Below are positions 59,338-64,000 of a stretch of 64,000 bases of DNA, in pieces. Within the stretch, counting starts at the first letter, position 1. Each line of letters begins with the position of its first letter. Source of the DNA: Roseateles_B sp041913905 (GTDB lineage Bacteria; Pseudomonadota; Gammaproteobacteria; Burkholderiales; Burkholderiaceae_C); the NCBI GenBank assembly GCA_041913905.1, contig JAYSEK010000013.1, forward strand, positions 60,335-124,334. The letters are read 5' to 3'. The notes beneath the pieces were generated by a model. It did no database searches. It saw only the letters and a program-made list of their open reading frames with translations, and had not been told where the DNA came from. A program made the translations under genes and the position numbers.

Positions 59338-61527
59338 TCAGTCGCCCTGCTTGACCTTCAGCCGCCAGGCGTGCAGCAGCGGCTCGGTGTAGCCGCTGGG
59401 CTGCTCCTTGCCCTTGAAGACCAGGTCCAGCGCGGCCTGGAAGGCGGCGCCCTGCGGGTTCGCGGCCAGCGACTTGTAGGCGGGGTCGCCGGCGTTTTGC
59501 TGGTCCACGACCGCGGCCATGCGAGCGAAGGTCTCGCGCACCTGGGCCTCGCTGACGACACCGTGGTGCAGCCAGTTGGCGATGTGCTGGCTGGAGATGC
59601 GCAGCGTGGCACGGTCCTCCATCAGGCCGACGTTGTGGATGTCCGGCACCTTGGAGCAGCCCACGCCCTGGTCCACCCAGCGGACCACGTAGCCCAGGAT
59701 GCCCTGCACGTTGTTGTCCAGCTCCTGCTGGCGCTCGGCGGCGCTCCAGTTCGGGTTCGCAGCCACGGGGATGGTCAGCAGCTTCTCCAGGATGCCGGCA
59801 CGCTCGGCAGCCTCGTCGGTCTTCTCTAGCTCCTGCTGCACGGCGGCCACGTTGACCTGGTGGTAGTGCAGGGCGTGCAGGGTGGCGGCGGTGGGGCTGG
59901 GCACCCAGGCCGTGTTGGCGCCGGCCTTGGGATGGGCGATCTTCTGCTCCAGCATGGCGGCCATCAGGTCGGGCATGGCCCACATGCCCTTGCCGATCTG
60001 GGCCCGGCCGCGCAGGCCGCAGGCCAGGCCGACCAGCACATTGCTGCGTTCATAGGCCTGGATCCAGGCGCTGGTCTTCATGTCACCCTTGCGCAGCATG
60101 GGGCCGGCCAGCATGGCGGTGTGCATCTCGTCGCCGGTGCGATCCAGGAAGCCGGTGTTGATGAAGGCGACGCGGCTGGCCGCAGCAGCGATGCAGGCCT
60201 TGAGGTTGACGGAGGTGCGGCGCTCTTCGTCCATGATGCCCAGCTTCACCGTGCTGTCCGGCAGGCCCAGCAGCTGCTCGACGCGGCCGAAAAGCTCGCT
60301 GGCGAAGGTCACCTCGGCCGGGCCGTGCATCTTGGGCTTGACGATGTAGATGGAACCGCGGCGCGAGTTGCGCAGGCCGCTGCCGGAGAGCTGCTTCAGG
60401 TCGTGCAGGGCGATGGCGGTGGTGATGACCGCGTCCATGATGCCCTCGGGGATCTCCTTGCCGCCGTCCCAGAGGATGGCGGGGTTGGTCATCAGGTGGC
60501 CCACATTGCGCACGAACATCAGCGAGCGGCCGTGCAGCACGACTTCGCCGCCCGCGGGGGCGGTGTAGCGGCGGTCGGCGTTGAGGCGGCGGACGAAGGT
60601 CTTGCCGCCCTTGGCGACTTCCTCGGTCAGCGTGCCGCGCTGGATACCCAGCCAGTTGCGGTAGGCCAGCAGCTTGTCCTCCGCGTCGACGGCGGCCACC
60701 GAGTCCTCCAGATCCAGGATGGTGGACAGCGCCGCTTCCAGCACCAGGTCGCTGATGCCGGCGGCGTCGGTCTTGCCGATGGGGGTGTTGCGGTCGATCT
60801 GGATGTCCAGGTGCAGGCCGTGGTGGACCAGCAGCACGCTGGAGGGGGCGCTGGCATCGCCCTGGTAGCCGGCGAATTGAGCCGGATCCTGCAGGCCGGT
60901 GCTGGTGCCGTCGCTGAGGCTCACCACCAGGCGGCCGTTGTCGACGCGGTAGCCGGTGGCGTCCTTGTGCGAGGCGCCGGCCAGCGGGGCGGCCTGGTCC
61001 AGCACCTGACGGGCGAAGGCGATGACCCGGGCGCCGCGCACGGGGTTGTAGGCGCCGGCGCGCTCGGCGCCGTCGGTCTCGGGGATGGCGTCGGTGCCAT
61101 AAAGCGCGTCATACAGCGAACCCCAGCGGGCATTGGCCGCGTTCAGCGCGTAGCGGGCGTTCAGGATGGGCACCACCAGCTGCGGGCCGGCCTGCGTGGC
61201 CAGCTCGGCGTCGACCTTGGCCGTCGTGGCCTGCACGCGCTCGGGCACCGGCACCAGGTAGCCGATCTGCTTCAGGAAGGCCTGGTAGGCGGCCATGTCG
61301 GCGATGGGGCCGGGATGGGCGCTGTGCCAGGCGTCCATCTCGGCCTGGAGGCGGTCGCGCTCGGCCAGCAGGGCCGCGTTCTTCGGGGCCAGCTCGTGAA
61401 CGAGGGCATCGAAGCCGGCCCAGAAGGCCTCGCGGTCCACCCCGGTGCCGGGCAGGACCTCCTGGTCGATGAAAGCCGCCAGGCGGCTGTCGACCTGCAG
61501 GCGGTGGAGGGAAGTGCGTGCGCTCAT
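59338..61527 (-). CDS. glcB: Malate synthase G
   Basis: Condenses glyoxylate with acetyl-CoA to malate (glyoxylate/glycolate pathway), in the cytoplasm. The 729-residue length is typical of isoform G. Landmarks: LDLEDSVAAVDAEDK, RSLMFVRNVGHLMTNPAI, GSIYIVKPKMHGPAEV, IMDEERRTSVNLKACI, LAGPMLRKGDMKTSAWI and AMPDLMAAML, in the standard order. It lies 48 bases downstream of the haloacid dehalogenase gene on the same strand. Confidence 0.97.
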   Translation of the reverse strand: MSARTSLHRLQVDSRLAAFIDQEVLPGTGVDREAFWAGFDALVHELAPKNAALLAERDRLQAEMDAWHSAHPGPIADMAAYQAFLKQIGYLVPVPERVQATTAKVDAELATQAGPQLVVPILNARYALNAANARWGSLYDALYGTDAIPETDGAERAGAYNPVRGARVIAFARQVLDQAAPLAGASHKDATGYRVDNGRLVVSLSDGTSTGLQDPAQFAGYQGDASAPSSVLLVHHGLHLDIQIDRNTPIGKTDAAGISDLVLEAALSTILDLEDSVAAVDAEDKLLAYRNWLGIQRGTLTEEVAKGGKTFVRRLNADRRYTAPAGGEVVLHGRSLMFVRNVGHLMTNPAILWDGGKEIPEGIMDAVITTAIALHDLKQLSGSGLRNSRRGSIYIVKPKMHGPAEVTFASELFGRVEQLLGLPDSTVKLGIMDEERRTSVNLKACIAAAASRVAFINTGFLDRTGDEMHTAMLAGPMLRKGDMKTSAWIQAYERSNVLVGLACGLRGRAQIGKGMWAMPDLMAAMLEQKIAHPKAGANTAWVPSPTAATLHALHYHQVNVAAVQQELEKTDEAAERAGILEKLLTIPVAANPNWSAAERQQELDNNVQGILGYVVRWVDQGVGCSKVPDIHNVGLMEDRATLRISSQHIANWLHHGVVSEAQVRETFARMAAVVDQQNAGDPAYKSLAANPQGAAFQAALDLVFKGKEQPSGYTEPLLHAWRLKVKQGD

Positions 61528-61575
61528 GGCTGACCTCGTGAAGGCAATGGGAAGAAGCGGGAAGGAACAGGGAAA

Positions 61576-62289
61576 TCAGGGCGCGGCAAGCCAGGGGGCT
61601 CCCGCGGAGGCGTCAGGGAAGAGGGCCAGCACGCCGCGCAGCGAGCCAGCCTCGTGATGCGGTGCCGGGCCCAGTTGCTCGCGCGGCTGGTTCTGCCGGT
61701 TCACCCACAGCGTGGTGTAGCCGTACCAGGTGGCGCCCAGGGCGTCCCAGGCATTGCTGGAAACGAACAGGATCTCGCGCGCCGGCAGGCCGAGCGCTGC
61801 CGGGCCCAGCGCATAGGCGGCGGGATCGGTCTTGTAGCGACGGGCCTCATGCACGCTGAGCACCGGGTCCAGCCAGGGTGCGAGGCCGGCGCTTTGCACG
61901 GCGATCTGCAGCATGTCCGGGGCGCCGTTGCTGAGGATGCCGGCGCGCACGCCACGTTCCATCAGCTGCTGCAGCACCTCATGGTTCTCGGGAAAGGCGC
62001 TGAGGTGACGGTATTCATTCATCAGGCGCTCTTCGCCGGCGAGGTTCAGCGGCAGTTTCAGCGTCAGGCAGGCGTGGCGGAGCGCGGCGCGGGTGAGGTC
62101 CCAGAAAGGCTGGTACTGGCCGCTCATGGAACACAGGCGGCTGTACTCGATCTGCTTGTCCCGCCAGCGCTGGGACAGGGTCTGGCCCTGACCGGGGAAG
62201 AGCTGCTCGGCAGCCAGCACCACGCTGTGCACGTCGAACAGCGTGCCATAGGCGTCAAAGAGCACGGCGCGGACGGTCGGAGCAGTCAT
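61576..62289 (-). CDS. (S)-2-haloacid dehalogenase, type II (HAD superfamily)
   Basis: A 237-residue HAD enzyme: nucleophile Asp12 in FDAYGTLFD, motif II SNGAP, RYKTDPAAYALG with the conserved Lys, and FVSSNAWDALGATWYG with the Asp typical of L-2-haloacid dehalogenases. It would turn 2-haloacids such as chloroacetate into hydroxyacids such as glycolate. The neighbour malate synthase G handles glyoxylate, the oxidation product of glycolate, which makes a joint pathway plausible. Other family members act on different substrates. Confidence 0.9.
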   Translation of the reverse strand: MTAPTVRAVLFDAYGTLFDVHSVVLAAEQLFPGQGQTLSQRWRDKQIEYSRLCSMSGQYQPFWDLTRAALRHACLTLKLPLNLAGEERLMNEYRHLSAFPENHEVLQQLMERGVRAGILSNGAPDMLQIAVQSAGLAPWLDPVLSVHEARRYKTDPAAYALGPAALGLPAREILFVSSNAWDALGATWYGYTTLWVNRQNQPREQLGPAPHHEAGSLRGVLALFPDASAGAPWLAAP

Positions 62290-62468
62290 GCCCGCAATTT
62301 AGAGCCAAACCCCCTTGCGATTGCTGCCACGCAGGCCAGGAGATTCGTGACGAAAACGTAAAGATCCATCGCATGAGCGCGATGATTCCACTTCAAGAAA
62401 TGTCTTTTCGCCAAGTGAAATGTAGATTGCAACCTTGCCTGGGTGTAAATCCAACAAATGCTGGCAGA

Positions 62469-62488
62469 TTGCATCGGTTTGATGGCAA
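62469..62488. promoter_or_regulatory. Possible LysR-type operator between divergent genes
   Basis: TTGCATC and GATGGCAA form a near-perfect inverted repeat in the 218-base divergent spacer, about 20 bases before the LysR gene start. LysR regulators typically bind such interrupted palindromes to control themselves and the divergent operon. The spacer is notably AT-rich for this genome. Confidence 0.4.
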
Positions 62489-62507
62489 CGAGCGCAGAAT
62501 GCTGCGC

Positions 62508-63443
62508 ATGGACCGGCTCAAACAGATCGAATCCTTCGTGGCGGTGGCGACCAAGGGCAGCCTGACGGCCGCGGCGCAGGCCGAAGGCGTGGCGCCCGCG
62601 GTGATGGGGCGCCGCATCGACGCGCTGGAGGCGCGCCTGGGCGTGAAGCTGCTGCTGCGCACCACGCGCCGGCTTTCCCTGACCCATGAGGGCACGGCCT
62701 TTCTGGAGGACTGCCAGCGCCTGCTGGTGGATTTCGCCAATGCCGAGGCCAGTGTCAGCGCTGGCGGCATCAAGGCCAGCGGCCACCTGCGCATCACCGC
62801 ACCGGCGGGCTTCGGGCGCCGCCATGTGGCGCCCCTGGTGCCGGACTTCCTGTCCCGGCACCCCGACGTGTCGATCTCGCTGAATCTGTCCGACCGGGTC
62901 GTGGACATCGTGCACGAGGGCTTCGACTGCGCGGTGCGGGTTGGGGATCTGGCGGACTCCAGCCTGGTCAGCATGCGCCTGGCGGACAACCGCCGGCTGT
63001 GCGTGGCCTCGCCCGGCTACCTGAGGCGAGCGGGCGCCCCTCAGCATCCCGACGAACTGTCGCGCCACGCCTGCCTGGTGCTGAGCTCGGACGCGAGCCA
63101 GTCGCGCGGCTGGGCCTTCACCGTGGACGGGCAGCTGCAGCACATCCGTCCGGTGGGGCGGCTGGACTGCAGCGACGGGCAGGTGCTGCACGACTGGTGC
63201 CTGGCAGGCCTGGGTCTGGCCTGGCGCAGCACCTGGGAGGTGGAGTCTGACATCGCGGCCGGCCGGCTCGTGTCCGTGCTGGACGAGTTCGCTTCGCCGC
63301 CCAACGGCATTTACGCGCTGATCCCCCAGCGCAAGCACCTGCCGCTGCGGGTGCGGCTGTGGATCGACTTCCTGAAACACCATTACGGCAGCGCGGAGTA
63401 CTGGCTGCGCCAGGGGGCTGCTTCTCAGGCACACTCCGCCTGA
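62508..63443 (+). CDS. LysR-family transcriptional regulator
   Basis: A 311-residue regulator. The N-terminal helix-turn-helix (about residues 1-60: MDRLKQIESFVAVATKGSLTAAAQAEGVAPAVMGRRIDALEARLGVKLLLRTTR, read in part) and a LysR effector domain from about residue 90 (KASGHLRITAPAGFGRRHVAPLVPDFL) are clear. It is divergent from the dehalogenase and malate synthase genes and probably regulates them. The start at 62508 is chosen because the HTH begins there; the longer frame begins in the AT-rich spacer. Confidence 0.93.
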   Translation: MDRLKQIESFVAVATKGSLTAAAQAEGVAPAVMGRRIDALEARLGVKLLLRTTRRLSLTHEGTAFLEDCQRLLVDFANAEASVSAGGIKASGHLRITAPAGFGRRHVAPLVPDFLSRHPDVSISLNLSDRVVDIVHEGFDCAVRVGDLADSSLVSMRLADNRRLCVASPGYLRRAGAPQHPDELSRHACLVLSSDASQSRGWAFTVDGQLQHIRPVGRLDCSDGQVLHDWCLAGLGLAWRSTWEVESDIAAGRLVSVLDEFASPPNGIYALIPQRKHLPLRVRLWIDFLKHHYGSAEYWLRQGAASQAHSA

Positions 63444-63481
63444 ATTTTTCCGCTGGCAACGCAATGCAGGGGAGTGCGTCG

Positions 63482-63937
63482 ATGGTGCTAGAGACCGGTC
63501 TGGCCATTTTTCACTGGCTGTCCATCCTGACCCTGGTGGTCTTCATCAGCAGCGAGGCTGCGCTGTGCCGTGTCGAGTGGCTCAATGCGGCGGTGGTGAA
63601 GCGGCTGCAGCGGGTCGACCTGATCTATTGCATTGCCGCCGTCGCGGTCCTGGCCTCCGGCCTGGCGCGGGCCTTCCTGGGCATAAAGGGGGCGGCCTGG
63701 TACTGGGGCCAGCCCTTGCTGCATGCCAAGCTGACGCTGTTCGTGGTCGTGGGGCTGATGTCCATCAAGCCCACGCTGACCTTCCGCCGCTGGGGCCGCC
63801 AGCTGGCCGCCGACGGCCGCCTGCCCGACGCTGCGGAGATCGCCGCCACGCGCCGCCTGGTGATGATCCAGGCGCACCTGGTCCTGGTTTTTCCCGTCCT
63901 GGGTGCCATGCTGGCGCGAGGCCTGCTGACGCGCTGA
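63482..63937 (+). CDS. DUF2214 family integral membrane protein
   Basis: A 151-residue protein with four predicted membrane segments (about residues 7-27, 46-66, 78-98 and 129-147). The pattern WLSILTLVVFISSEAALC and the GAAWYWGQPLLHAKLTLFVVVGLMSIKPTLTFRRW-like middle (read in part) fit DUF2214, whose function is unknown. The start at 63482 follows AGGGGAGTGCGTCG; an ATG at 63464 is the alternative. It lies 38 bases after the LysR gene. Confidence 0.8.
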   Translation: MVLETGLAIFHWLSILTLVVFISSEAALCRVEWLNAAVVKRLQRVDLIYCIAAVAVLASGLARAFLGIKGAAWYWGQPLLHAKLTLFVVVGLMSIKPTLTFRRWGRQLAADGRLPDAAEIAATRRLVMIQAHLVLVFPVLGAMLARGLLTR

Positions 63938-63958
63938 AGGAAGATCCCAATCGGCATA

Positions 63959-63983
63959 GGGGGCCTCCATTTGGAGGCGCCCC
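63959..63983 (+). terminator. Hairpin after the DUF2214 gene
   Basis: GGGG-GCCTCC-ATTT-GGAGGC-GCCCC gives a 6-bp perfect inner stem extended by GGGG/CCCC. It starts about 20 bases after the stop codon; few T residues follow before the window ends. Confidence 0.5.
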
Positions 63984-64000
63984 TGCCACACCACCCGGCA

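Overview
The window is about 64 kb of a high-GC chromosome (most genes use G or C at nearly every third position). Gene order and protein character point to a betaproteobacterium of the order Burkholderiales, probably the Rubrivivax/Leptothrix/Roseateles group. I inferred this by eye; no search was run. I see no rRNA, tRNA, CRISPR array, integrase or transposase. Most of it is chromosomal housekeeping, transport and signalling; one stretch (about 28.2-30.1 kb) is clearly less GC-rich and looks acquired.

Layout. 0-2.4 kb: methionine genes metX-metW on the minus strand, preceded by a SAM-II riboswitch and an intrinsic terminator, then a periplasmic binding-like protein. 2.5-11.1 kb: a small membrane protein, SppA peptidase, a membrane-anchored FMN/glutamate-synthase-like enzyme, a degenerate response regulator, a GST, a DUF898 membrane protein overlapping an M48 protease, and an acetyltransferase. 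11.1-19.5 kb: an envelope-linked block with a BlaI-type repressor, an M56 protease fused to a D,D-endopeptidase domain, a secreted esterase, a beta-lactamase-fold hydrolase with a membrane tail, and a lipoprotein joining a NodB deacetylase, a caspase-like domain and TPRs. 19.6-28.2 kb: purB, an MFS transporter, a YciI-like secreted protein, a DUF3857/transglutaminase/TPR protein and an OmpR-type two-component pair.

28.2-37.9 kb: a two-gene ATPase plus PIN-nuclease cassette sits next to a minus-strand acidic amino acid uptake and sensing operon (two binding proteins, two permeases, ATPase, DctB-type kinase, sigma-54 regulator, the order of Pseudomonas aatJQMP-aauSR). Upstream of that operon lie a sigma-54 promoter match and twin CGG-N4-CCG operator-like sites. 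37.9-55.6 kb: a GNAT/NTF2-like fusion, pyrF, a large PAS hybrid kinase, a methyltransferase, a secreted protein of unknown function, an SPFH protein, a second two-component pair, an esterase, a binding-like protein, a LytTR regulator/kinase pair, a YafJ-type amidotransferase and a geranylgeranyl-reductase-like flavoprotein. 55.6-64 kb: a long leader and a TonB-dependent receptor with a strong terminator, malate synthase G, a 2-haloacid dehalogenase, a divergent LysR regulator and a DUF2214 membrane protein.

The strongest candidates for something new are the ATPase-PIN cassette (possible defence or toxin module), the BlaI plus M56/S11 fusion (a beta-lactam-sensor-like layout with a different sensor domain), and the NodB/caspase/TPR lipoprotein.
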